A stretch of DNA of 64,000 nt, taken from the NCBI GenBank assembly GCA_036768485.1, contig JAVLUZ010000154.1, forward strand, positions 34,937,051 through 35,001,050. Reading direction: 5' to 3'. Source of the stretch: Mermis nigrescens (taxonomy: Eukaryota > Nematoda > Enoplea > Mermithida > Mermithidae). The notes under the pieces are model-generated. The model saw only the letters and a list, made by a program, of their open reading frames with translations. It was not told the DNA's origin and did no database searches. The translations under genes were made by a program, and so were the position numbers. This document shows, one piece after another, positions 53,429 to 64,000 of this stretch (position 1 is its first letter; every line of letters begins with the position of its first letter).

Positions 53429-54503
53429 GGTAAGGTCCCGGGTGACCGACAGTCCCGGGTCACCGACAAATAGTATAAAAATAGATCTGTCATCAAAAAA
53501 TTCCCGAGTGACCGACAGTACCTATTGGCCGACTGTACCGGGTGACCGACAGTCCCGGGTGGCCGACAGTCCCGAGTGGCCGACACTGTACCGGGTGATC
53601 GATTGATGGCATAAAAATTCCCAAATGACCCGGTTGTACTATTACTATGAACATATGTACGTACGTATGTATGTATGCACTTACATTGTTTCAAAATCGA
53701 AATACGTAATTTTTTCATTCTCTTAGAATAGCAATAAGCTTTTCATTGGCATAAACGTGAATATAAACTTATAACATGTACGTATTGTATATATACTTAT
53801 TAAATATACATATTTAATATAAACTATCAAAACTGAAAATTTGTGTATCAAAGATTTATTTTTGCCCAGTCGTAAGATCTTGAATTACTTATATTCCTGT
53901 GCGCGTTAACTTTGGCCTACAGCGTAGTTTCACATGCGCAATGGAATGCATAAGCATTGAATCGCGTTTAAGCACCTTCAGAATCAAAAAATTCTAAAAC
54001 TAAAACCTCATTTGCATTTTGAATCGGGCGGATAATTAATCCCTGTTTTTGTCAACATAAACATTTTTAAGTGGAGCGTATAGATTGCTCAGTAGCTTCG
54101 CATGAAAAATGGAAAGCGATTTCGGTCCAGCTGCCTTCATAAGTACGATTCACGCTAACTCAACTTTGCTAAAGTGCTAAAGCCGTGCATATCCGACCCA
54201 TTTTAATCTTTTCAAAAAAGATAAGACCAGGAGCTCCCATGATGGAGATACCATTGATTACTTTGAATGTAACGGTTGTGCAAAGGTTGGAAATGAAAAA
54301 TCTCGAAGTTAGGAATTTTTATGACAAACCTATTATTATACCACTTGTCGGTCACCCGGACTGTCGGCCACCCGGTACAGTCGGCCACCCGGTACTGTCG
54401 GCCACCCAGTATAGCTGGCCACCCGGGACTGTCGGCCAGACGGGAATTTTTTGATTGACAGATCTATTTTTAAAATCATTTGTCGGTCACCCGGGACACA
54501 ATC
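53429..54503. mobile_element. Minisatellite-ended transposon, copy 2
   Basis: The perfect 8-bp duplication GATTCACA (53421-53428 and 54504-54511) flanks an element with the same plan as 12843-14320: an outer array of TCCCGGGTGACCGACAG-type units, the ATCTGTCA-type AT spacer, an inner array (53504-53602), a core, then the mirror image (inner array 54346-54446, spacer, short outer array ending ACCCGGGACACAATC). It has fewer repeat units and only one copy of the core segment, so it is 1075 bp against 1478. Confidence 0.92.
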
Positions 54504-54511
54504 GATTCACA

Positions 54512-57140
54512 TAATGCCCTGTTTCTTAATTGATATGAATTAATAATGCTGATCATCTTATGTTCTTATCGATATATAATACTACACGTTAGCTCACAAC
54601 TAAAGTCCGCTTTGTGTGCCCGTATGTACTTTTCTAAGCAATGTTTACCTACGCCTTGGAAGCATCTGGCAATATTTCTCTATTTGCCGATTGTTTGACT
54701 TGCTTGTAATGTAATATGACAATGTAAGTATGTATAAATTTTGTATGCTATGTGTACAAAGGCGTTACATGATATTTTTGCTTTCCTATCGTTCGAAAAT
54801 TGGGTACCTATTCATCTGGTGTGCTACATTTATAAATGTGCCTACTAGTTTGTCGGATATCAGAATCATATGACTGCTGCGCAAGTTACGGAGTGCAATG
54901 CAAGTTTTTTTCAGAATACGTCACTTTATCTGTATTGATGTTTGGATTACTTAGCTCGGAAATACTGTAGAACTTCCAGGTTATATTCACCCTTAGAGAA
55001 CTGAATATTCAGTTGAATGGGTAGGTTGCACTGAGATTACTCGACTTTTATCTATTTGTACGTTCCGCAATACTGTAATTATTATTAAAGTCAAACCTAA
55101 ATATTCGCATGAATGATTTGGTATACTGTATATAATTGCTTGTTGGCATGACTACTACTGGGAATTTTTAATGTGGTTTTAAACATTTTTACATGTATAC
55201 TCAATGTATGCGAGACACCGAATATGCACTTAGTCTCCAGTTCGAGTACACATTACGTACAGGTTTAATTTTAATTTTTGTCACTAGCATTTTATTTAAT
55301 TAGCTGCTGAAAGCATTTTCGCTAGCCTACAATGTCATTTTATGCGGGTTTGCCTTAGAGAATTTTCCAGTCTCACGTCTGTAACATGTCTTACATCATA
55401 AAGTTTCTAATACATACCTACTTGAATCAAGCAAGATTATTATTCTTTTGCGAGTACCGTATACTTCAACAGGCGCATAACATCCGTTCTTCGACTTTAT
55501 TGCTTATTCGCTGTAAAAGTAATTAAGAAAATGACCGTGTGCTAAGCTTTACGTGAAAATAGAATGATGAATGGTCTACTTTCAGATGTTAAGGTTTCAT
55601 AAGTTTGGCAAAATCTTAAGAGACGCACGAGTATTCGATTCAAGCTAGCGATTATTAGAAAAGTCAAATTTCTTGCTTATTAAAAGCATCGTCGCAAAAT
55701 CCTGTTTTTTAACTTTGAACTTTGCTATCTACGCTTTTAGCTGACAGAAATTTAAGGAATTTCAATATTTTCAAACTTATAAAGTTTTGTCGCCCTCTTT
55801 GTTAGCTGTTGACTGCTTAGCTCTGCATCCTCGTTCTTTTGATATTCAAAGTCATTGTGATAGGCGATGGACCGCTCCTCTCCCGTCGATTATGCTCTGC
55901 CCTCCCGCCCGACTGTTCAGGGTTCTCTCGTAAAAATTGTGCATTTTTAGCATCCCACAATTTTGTGAAAGCTTTCTTGAAAAACGCTTTTGAAATGTTA
56001 AAACTATTATCTTTTCATCCAAAAAGACCTCAATTTATGGCGCTGATGGCCAAATTTTTCCGTTAGCGCGGAACAGATTTCCTTTGCACCGCGCTAAAAA
56101 ACGTGGTAGGGGCAAAAAACGCCATTTCTCGAATTATATTATCGATATCTTTCTATTAGCATCAAAAAATCGCAAAAAACGGAAAATACTTATTAGATTC
56201 TGTGAGGATGAACTTCCTAATTCTGGAGGGTCTGAACCTCCTTTCCCATGTACGAGACTGTGTGGCCCAAAAGTACTTGCAGCAAATAATGTACTCGTAG
56301 GTGCCTATTACTAATATTGAGACGGCTATCACTAATCTTTTCCTGAGAGGATTATCCTCAGTCAAATATGTATTAATGTTGAGTCATGATAACTGAAGTT
56401 CGATCAGTATCTTAAAAAAGTTTTTTTAGGATGCAAATAGTTTTTGCAGTCTTAATAACAAAGCGAGTTGTTTTTGACTTGCTCGTTCGAATTATACTGT
56501 ATGCTATTAGGCAAAACTAGATTTGAGTACAAGTGGTGTGCAGAATACGCATCATGCGTGTGCCTTTTTTCATGGGTACTTGCAAAATCAGTTTGTATTG
56601 TGATGATAAAGTCTGCATATTTTGTATTACATAATTACCTTCTACTATTATGTAATTTCAATCGCGAATTCGTTGTTAGGGTAATCGTCACTCTAATTTG
56701 TACACCGGCATGATTAATTGATGCTAGTCTTAAGGCTAATGGTTGTTCTTCGATAAAAGATTACGTTTTAAAACTAGTTGCCTTCTGTAAGTGCCTTGTA
56801 GTAACTGTCTCATTACATTACTGATGCTCAGAGTAACAATTATTTTTCGGGCGTCATTATTTCGTAACACAAAGTATCTAGTTAGAAGAGTAAAGTACTT
56901 TTGATAAAAGGATTGAAATCCAAATTGTAATCAAGTCAGTATAATGCATACTTTGCATAATGTATTTACGTTTTCAATCGTTTCATAACTATCGAACTAT
57001 TTATGCGATAGTTGCATGTTTTTGATTGATATTCTGATTTGAAACGGTTGGGAAGAATCATTGATTGATCTGATTTAATAAATGATTCTGTTTAATACTA
57101 ACTTTTTTCTGGAATTTACTGGCCATTTATACCTTGGCAA
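54512..57140. other. Unique AT-rich DNA, no gene seen
   Basis: Mostly low-repeat AT-rich sequence with many TA and TACATA-type runs. I find no protein motif, no long open frame and no tRNA-like fold. The piece at 55880-56300 has C-rich segments resembling the dispersed repeats. An RNA gene or distant exon cannot be excluded by eye. Confidence 0.5.
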
Positions 57141-57159
57141 TTGTCTCATCCAAACATGG

Positions 57160-57305
57160 GCATGGAAGGTCTGGACTCGATCCCCCCTTCGAGAATCTTA
57201 CGGACCCCCTAAAGATCGATAGACCCCCAAAATTGAATTATTGATGATATTTTTGGCAATCTCGCCCCATCGGACCCCCAGAATTCGGTCGCTGCCCATG
57301 TGTGG
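57160..57305. repeat. About 150-bp CCCCCAAAATTGAATT repeat, copy 2
   Basis: CATGGGCATGGAAGGTCTGG, then GATCGATAGACCCCCAAAAT and a GAATTCGGTCGCTGCCCATG end. Same family as 42148-42290 and 58185-58335. Confidence 0.6.
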
Positions 57306-58184
57306 TCTCAACCCGTTCAAGTATGAACTTTCAGTCAGATGTGTGTTGTCCTTAGGAAATCTGTTTGGGTTATGACTGGGTAAAAAATGGTTTTGTTCGA
57401 TTATCAGTTGTTTTCTTACATCTTTCGCAGGGGAAATGTAAAATACCATAAATCCAGATCAGTAAATTTATTAATTGCCTTTTTTGCTAGTCAGATGGCG
57501 AATATGGTCAGAATCACCTATATGAATGCTTTTACCTGTTAAGACAACATTTATTAGCATTTTTAGCCCTTTTCGACTGCATTATGTCGCTGTTAACACG
57601 AAAACGAAATTGATTAATTCGGCGGGAAATTTTGATCGTTTTAGACCATTTCACAATTTTGGGCGTTTTTTAGTAAACTGCACACAAAATTATTATTCTG
57701 GAATCTTAATATTTTTATTGTTCTGTCCTCAAGAATGATGCAGAAAATGATCCTTAAGTTCTGAATCTCTGGACAGTGCCTTTCTGTCTGTCTCCTGCGG
57801 GTAATAATACCCCCCTCACTTTCTATGCACATGCATAGCTGGAATGGGCTATTGCCAAGATATTATCAATATATAATTTTCGCAAATTTGAGCAACAAAT
57901 TTCATTCCAATCTTCGCTTAGTTCGCTTATTTGTTTTATGGGGGACACACGTGAGCGCAGCTAATTCTTTGCCTATGTGTCCATTATTTTCACATTTTAT
58001 ATTTATTGTGTTGTTTTTGAGACGTTTTACCTTTGTTTTTATCTGAATAGAGTAATATTATTGTTTCTATTATTATTAATATCATCATTGCGCCAAGATT
58101 CATAGCGAACATTCCTTTGTTCCAGAACCCATTCCTTTTGGTAGTCAGCTTTTTTCAGTCTACTCCATACATGCACACGGAGGC

Positions 58185-58335
58185 GGTATCCACACATGGG
58201 GTTGAGGGCTTACACCACCTGAATTTAAAAACCACCCGCAAGAATCTAAAAACCCCCGGAACTGAATTCGCATGTTTTTTGTGATTTTTGTCGGTTTCGA
58301 GGCTCTCCCAGATTTTGGCTGCTGCCCATATATGG
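58185..58335. repeat. About 150-bp repeat, copy 3
   Basis: ACACATGGGGTTGAGGGC, then AAAAACCACCCGCAAGAATC, AACCCCCGGAACTGAATTCG and a GGCTGCTGCCCATATATGG end. Tips CATGGG and CCCATAT are inverted. Confidence 0.55.
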
Positions 58336-60224
58336 CGGTATTTAGACATGTATATACAGCGTAAGAATTCTGGAGATGGGTCAGGTCAGCCTTAAAAGGC
58401 GATGGGTACACGTCAGAAACGCTATTTTTGACCTTTCGGACAATGCTTGTTCTTTCTAGAACATAAAAACAAAACCAATTTTAAAAAAAGTTCGAGTAAA
58501 TTGAACAAATTATAGTCACAAATTTAGTTGACGCTTTTGAGCCAAAAGTTAGCTAAAACGCCTTTAAAAGTGCACTCTCCGATATCTTTTGGAAAATCTA
58601 CCATTTTGGTGAGTCGCAGCCGTTGAGGGGGGGGGTCAGTTAGCCATTCTGAGAAGTTCACCCCCCCCCTCCAGAACAAACACGTATGTTGGTATATACA
58701 TATCCCCCGCTGAAGAGTTCTTCAAAAGTTGGATAAGTTTGTGTCCAAAATAGCGTACTTTCAAGCGATTTCGACACAAAAAAAATATCCAAAAACGCAA
58801 TTGATTGTTTTAAAAACCCTGGTTTTACTTACCCCTCTCTGACCACAGATTCTCGATTTCACTCCTCCCTGGCCAACCTGACCTTTAGCATATATGGTTT
58901 GCTATTATGATCTATTTTAATGCATAATTTTTTGCAGCGAATAAGGGCATTTGCTTAATAGAGTAGGAGTATCAGTCCAGGGAAGGCCCTACAGGGCCTG
59001 CCTAACGAACGACGCCTTATTTTCGATCGATTGTTTGCTTTTCATTCCAAATGCGTTTTGTTTGCTGTAATGTAATATTTTGATGCGGAACTTCGAAATC
59101 TCAGCGGATGTGTATAAAAGTTATCGTATTATTTTTTAATGTGTCCATTTGATTGTGCTACCTCAGCAGATGTACAAATGTACGAGCATTCGTTTTGAAC
59201 GCTTTGGTCGACTTTCAAATCAAGATATTTAAGGTAGAGTTTGTATTGATTGACGTTGTTCTTCATGTGTATATTGACTTTTTCGCTATTTCACTTTTTC
59301 TTAATTTTTTGACAACATAATATTCGATTGTGAAAAAAACTTTACTTTCGAGATGCATTTTCTTGAAGCAAACGGTCTATCTCTGTCAATCGAATAAATG
59401 GATTTGTTCGTACGATATGTATATGAGTGATTTTCAATAAATTCAATATTACAAAAAAATTTCATTCTTTTTGTTAGAAATGAACTGAATTTATTTAAAG
59501 TTTGGCGAGCTGATTTTCATTTGCTGTTATCAGCTCAGAATGGTATCCAATCAGGATTTCAGGTCAGATGTGATAATCATGTCAAAATCCGGCGCATCGT
59601 ATCGACTCATTAAAATACGTGATATTGAATTTTTCGAATTTTTTTATATATTTATGTATGAGAAAGATAGAACATCGTCAGAAACGCCAAAGTTGTATTT
59701 CTGACGCAACCCATCATTTCTGAGCCCGAAAATGCACTCTAGAAAAATTGTTGGTTTCAGGCAGTGCTTCAAAATAAAATTAAATTCCATTATTTTTAGG
59801 CATCAAGCTTGGCCAAAATATTGAAGATTCAGTCATTTTCATAGTTCAGCCGGTAGAGTGCAACCAATGAATTAGTTCTCGGAATGAATTGGATTTTTAT
59901 TTATCGAAATTTCACACCAATCCTCGTTTGCAAGAGATCCTTAGGAAATGCTTCAAAAGTCATTCTTGCCTACTTTCCTGCAGTTTCTTGAGATACATAA
60001 TATCTAAATTTTGTGGCTCATTCCTTCTTAGGTCGAAATTTATGATTTTCGTATACGCCTACAATGAAAATTACGATAAAAATATGGCACCTACCTAACC
60101 TACCTATTTTCCATCGTGATTTGTCAAAATTTTGGTGGTTGGCTAAATCATATCTATCTTTATCCTTTTTGTTTTTCTTATCAACCTGATTTATTTTGTC
60201 ATTACTATTACAGTAATACGCATA

Positions 60225-60400
60225 CATGTAGCGACTCGAAATTTAGGTCGGAAGGTGGTCACTAGCCAGGGGAAGGGGTAAATGAGCTTCAATTTTTGGC
60301 TGAAAAAGACCTAAAAATGGCCAAAAATGCAAGTTTTTTCCGATAATTTAAAGGATCAAAAATTTTCTGGCTTTGGGAAATGGGGTCGATCAGCCTTGCA
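60225..60400. repeat. ACATGTAGCGACTCGAAATT repeat
   Basis: It shares ACATGTA-CG-CT-GAAATTT, GG-CACTAGCCAGGGG and a tail of AAAAATGGCCAAAAATGCA with 61700-61990. Borders not defined; probably related to the family at 30940. Confidence 0.45.
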
Positions 60401-60719
60401 TTAGGGATTCCTCTCATCCTCCCTGTCATTTATGTGGTGAAACGTGCCTATCCTTTAAGGGCGCAGGTAATGATTATAATAATATTTTAAGAATATTATT
60501 ATGGACGCCTTATCTTGTAGCACTGCATAGACAAATAATAAATACGAAGCGCTGGGTTTTGACATGTTTGTGTGCCTTATCATTCTCTAAATTATGGTTG
60601 GAATTCATATTGAGCTTATAATTGCAAATACGAATCAGTTAGTCGGACTTTCTGACTTAAACGGTCGAATATCATGAAAGTATGTTTCATGGATTCTTGA
60701 TAGGGCCATCTTCAAGCAC

Positions 60720-61080
60720 TTGTGATAAAGTCGATTTCAGACATGCGCAGCATGGAATTTCTAGAGGAAAGGGAGCTTAAACCAAAATATTTTTCTTTTT
60801 GGTGTTTCTGATGATGCTCTATCCTTCTAGAACGTAAAATTAAAAATTTAAAGAAATATCGAGAAAAAAATTCAAATAAATTGAACAAAAGTGAGTAAGT
60901 GCTGCGGAGCGCCGAGAATTTGACACTTTGGATCAAGCAGTTGTCTAAAAACGCTTAAAAGGGCACCTTTTCTATGATTTTTTCAGATAATCGCGACTTC
61001 GGGAAGTTAAAAAAATTTTCGAGGGTGAAAATCTTTCTGATTAAAACCTTCCTCCCCGAATCACATATGGTTGGTTTTCC
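60720..61080. repeat. GTCAGAAACGC family repeat
   Basis: TGTTTCTGATGATGCTCTAT, then CCTTCTAGAACGTAAAATT and GCTGCGGAGCGCCGAGAATT, in the order typical of the family at 28125. Confidence 0.5.
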
Positions 61081-61153
61081 TTTTCCTCTCATGCTTCTAT
61101 CAAAGTTCAGGTCGGGACTAAAGTTCTTCCTCAATATTTTTATTGCTTATCAG

Positions 61154-63682
61154 CAGTGATCGGACCGAGGCCGAGGGCCTCGGCCTCGGCAAGCCTCGGC
61201 GTTTTTGGAGCCTCGGCCTCGGCGCCGAGGGTTAAAATCAAATTTGAATAAGTTCAATATATCTGTTGAATATTAACTATTTAGAATGCATCTGCAGTAC
61301 ACAAGCTATTTTTTACCTATAGACTTTTCTTATGGTTTTAGTCGCATACCCAGTTACACCAACTTACAGCAAAGTGCCAATGTATTATTCATGTGATGAC
61401 TAAGTTTTAATTCTCATGCTCGCTACATGGATCGGATAGACACATTTCCATAGGGGGAGGGGGTAAGGGGGGTTATTACCCCCTCTCAGAGTACAAGACT
61501 CATGTCACTGTCAGACGATTTTTGGTGAAAACCTTTTGAATATTTTTGAACTTAATTTTTGCTATGGCAAAAGTGCAGCTAACTATATGAATTTCACGAA
61601 TTGATACGGTTTTTTTGAATGTAAGCAGGAGTAAATAGACAAACTATCACTATGAAACATGCACGTAACAGCTCAAAATTTTCGGGAGGGGGCTCCTCGG
61701 CATACATGTAACGGCTAGAAATTTCGGGTAGGGGTCCCTGGCCATTTTTAGAAGGAGGGGGAATTAGCGACTCTAATTCTATGTCAAAAATGGAAAAAGC
61801 ACCTAAAAATAGCCAACAAAGCGCAAATTTTCGCCATAAATAGGGAGGGTGGGTCAAAATTTTCTGATGTTGGAGGGAAGGGTGTTTGGGAGGACGTCCA
61901 ACCCTGGCTGGGTGGGGAATTCCCCAAAGCCCCTCTGTTACACGTATGGTTTTCGGCCGTTTTTATGGGAGAGGGGGTAAATGATTATGAATTTTCGGCC
62001 GAAAATCGCAAAAAACGCACCTAAAAATAACCAATAACTGCAGGTTTTGCCAAAAATCAATTTCGGCTCGTGCATTTTTTGGAGCCATTTTTATACAATG
62101 TTAAAATACTTCCTTGGACAAAGTGATATTAATTATATAGTTTTTCAGTATTTTTTTAGGGAATTTCAAAAAATTTTCGGCGCTTCGTGCAAAATATCGC
62201 TAATATAATGCATTTAGATTGAAGCAGGGGCATTAAACACTCAAAAATCAATTTTTGTATAATCTAGGCATCTTTATGCAGATTTAAATATCTTTTGTAT
62301 CTATTCATACTGTTTTTAAAAATTTTATGCAAAATAAGTACTATTTAATAACATTGCATTTTTTTGCCGTTCAAAGATGAAATTGACTTTGAATTTCTAA
62401 GCACAGTAGTGCTTATAACAAGATCTAATTGACGTATTACAATGTCTGAGATATTTCTGACTTTGCAGTACAAGTTGTTTTAGCTTTCTCAGTCGAGTTT
62501 TATGTGTAAATTTCATCAAAAGCTCATGAACTAATATTATCAACTAAATTCAGGCCGAATTATCACATTTAGGGCCACGATTTTCGTATTCGGCTAAGAT
62601 TTTTGATAATGTACAGAATCTTTTCAGGACCGTCTTTGTACATGCGCAAAGATTTTTGGAGAGACAAAAATTGTAAAAAGGTGTAAAATTCTCGAAAATT
62701 TTCGGCGCATCAGTAATTGTCTGTCCTATATATCTTTAAAATAGTAGAATTTGCATTTAGAATGGAAAAATGTTAAATATTCAGAAACACGGGAATTAGC
62801 TACGATACACTACCAAAGGTCGAAAAACCCTGTTTTACCACACTAAATCGCTACTGTTCCAAACTATAATAGTACACAAAAATTTGCATGTACAAAATGT
62901 TCAAAGACTTGGATACCATCTTTGTACATGTAAAAAGGTATCTTGCACAAAAAAACACTGTTTAGGACTGCATGCCGGTTGCAGGTCACACACTGGCGGT
63001 ATGTAAAAATGTGTATGTTTAAAAATGTATTTATATAAAATATCTACAAAAATTTGTCCGCTCATACAAAGACACTACTTAATTTACTGGTCCCCCATTT
63101 TGGGATTTCACCCTTCCCTCAACTCTGGATATTGGGAACTATGATCGGAAAGTACAGTGCAGTTTCCGTCATATTACCTGCCACACCAGAATTGGATGAC
63201 CGAAAAAGCGTGTTTAAACATGCATTACTGCAAAAGCGAGCACAACAATGGCTACAGTTCTGTCTTTACTTAGCTTATTTCGTTTGTTCGTTTATTTCTT
63301 CGACACTGTTTTCTTATTTATAGTAATAAAAGTTTTTAAGTGCTTGTTCAGCCATATTTTTTATTAACTTTTCCAAGTCTTCATCAACGGCAACTTGTTA
63401 AACTAAGTATGCTTTCATGCTGCTGACTCTATTCAATAAATCCTTAACACATTTAATCTACTATTATTGAAAATAAAAATGAATTGTTTGACATTCGATA
63501 AGTGCTTAATATTACGATTATTCTCTAGCTCATGTGCATACAAAATATTCTAAGAGTACTATTTATGGGTATAGGTGTACAAGCTTGACCCTCGGCATTA
63601 CCCTCGGCCTCGGCCTATGCAAGGATCGCCTCGGTCGAGGCCGAGGCCGAGGGTCCAAAAAGTACCCTCGGTCCGATCACTG
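61154..63682. mobile_element. 2.5-kb hAT-type element with CCTCGG-rich ends
   Basis: The ends CAGTGATCGGACCGAGG and CCTCGGTCCGATCACTG are perfect inverted repeats, flanked by the perfect 8-bp duplication CTTATCAG (61146-61153 and 63683-63690). Next to each end the word GGCCTCGG or CCGAGG is repeated several times, like the ATATCGGCC repeats of the 5811 element. The interior is a patchwork: a GGGGGAGGGGGTAAGG-type repeat (61440), an ACATGTAACGG repeat (61702) and a nested GTACAAAGA MITE in reverse (about 62610-62960). I see no transposase motif. Confidence 0.93.
62610..62960 (-). mobile_element. GTACAAAGA MITE nested in the 2.5-kb element
   Basis: In reverse orientation: GACCGTCTTTGTACATGCGC, a truncated hairpin (TTCGGCGCATC), GTGTATCGTAGC-like and GGTCGAAAAACCCTG blocks, and the outer end GCACAAAAAAACACTG. 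It lies inside 61154-63682, so it inserted later or was carried along. Confidence 0.7.
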
Positions 63683-63690
63683 CTTATCAG

Positions 63691-64000
63691 AATTCTATAG
63701 AAGATTCAAAGTATACATCAATCGCATTTGTTGAATCCATGTTTTCAGATAATAAGGGACAAGCCTGCTTTTCAGTAACCGGCAACCCGTTAGAATATTT
63801 TTTCCATTTTTCCCGCATTGTAAAAGGAATTTTGTTATTATTTTCTATTTTATTTTCTGCGATTCTATCAAATTAATTTTTGTGATTTCATCTCAGCGAG
63901 AAATTTGAGAATTTTGAGCCGAAAATGTGCTAAAAATGCTTAAAAAGGCATACTTTTTATAATTTTTACGAAAAATTGACGATGCTGGGGGTTCGCGGCG
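63691..64000. other. Window end, no gene seen
   Basis: AT-rich sequence. From about 63890 (GAATTTTGAGCCGAAAATG and GCTTAAAAAGGCA) it enters a repeat of the GTCAGAAACGC type, cut off by the window edge. Confidence 0.4.

Noticed and set aside
63054..63323. 89-codon frame as a gene
   Set aside because: No family match, and its first half repeats sequence at 15205-15265 (GGTCCC-ATTTTGGGATTTCACCC), so part of it is dispersed repeat. Kept only as a query in the findings.

Overview
The window is AT-rich nuclear DNA from an animal, probably an invertebrate and possibly an arthropod. I cannot name the species. The evidence is GT-AG introns of 0.06 to 6.4 kb, AATAAA polyadenylation signals, two metazoan-type genes, and decayed mariner and hAT transposons. 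There is no sign of a bacterial or viral genome.

Two protein genes lie head to tail on the + strand. ERCC1 (four exons, 9424-17268) encodes the non-catalytic partner of the XPF-ERCC1 repair nuclease. Its four exons join in phase to exactly 320 codons including the stop. About 1.3 kb further on is AASDH, also called ACSF4 or the beta-alanine-activating enzyme (fourteen exons, 18588-50219). It encodes an adenylation domain, a phosphopantetheine carrier domain and a C-terminal PQQ-type beta-propeller. The AASDH reading frame is broken at two places by the equivalent of one nucleotide each: at the exon 4/5 junction and inside exon 14. The cause could be assembly error, unusual splicing or real lesions. 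The two genes have no shared function that I know of.

Everything else is transposon-derived or unrecognised: 1-9423, the introns, and 50.2-64 kb. Elements with perfect 8-bp target duplications include a 1.2-kb hAT relic with ATATCGGCC ends (5811-7001), a 2.2-kb hAT relic in AASDH intron 8 (35299-37473), a 2.5-kb element with CCTCGG-rich ends (61154-63682), a 346-bp MITE (26154-26499), and two copies of a strange element whose ends are inverted 17-bp minisatellites (12843-14320 and 53429-54503). A mariner relic (19513-20711), a TA-flanked TIR element (23731-24672) and a 693-bp near-perfect palindrome (51414-52106) are also present.

Two patterns deserve most attention. First, the 13-base hairpin GGCGCGAAGCGCC, usually followed by GAAAA, recurs in many otherwise unrelated repeat families. 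Second, mirrored 17-18-bp minisatellites bracket mobile elements. The roughly 13.8 kb after AASDH hold repeats and unique AT-rich DNA, with no gene I can recognise.
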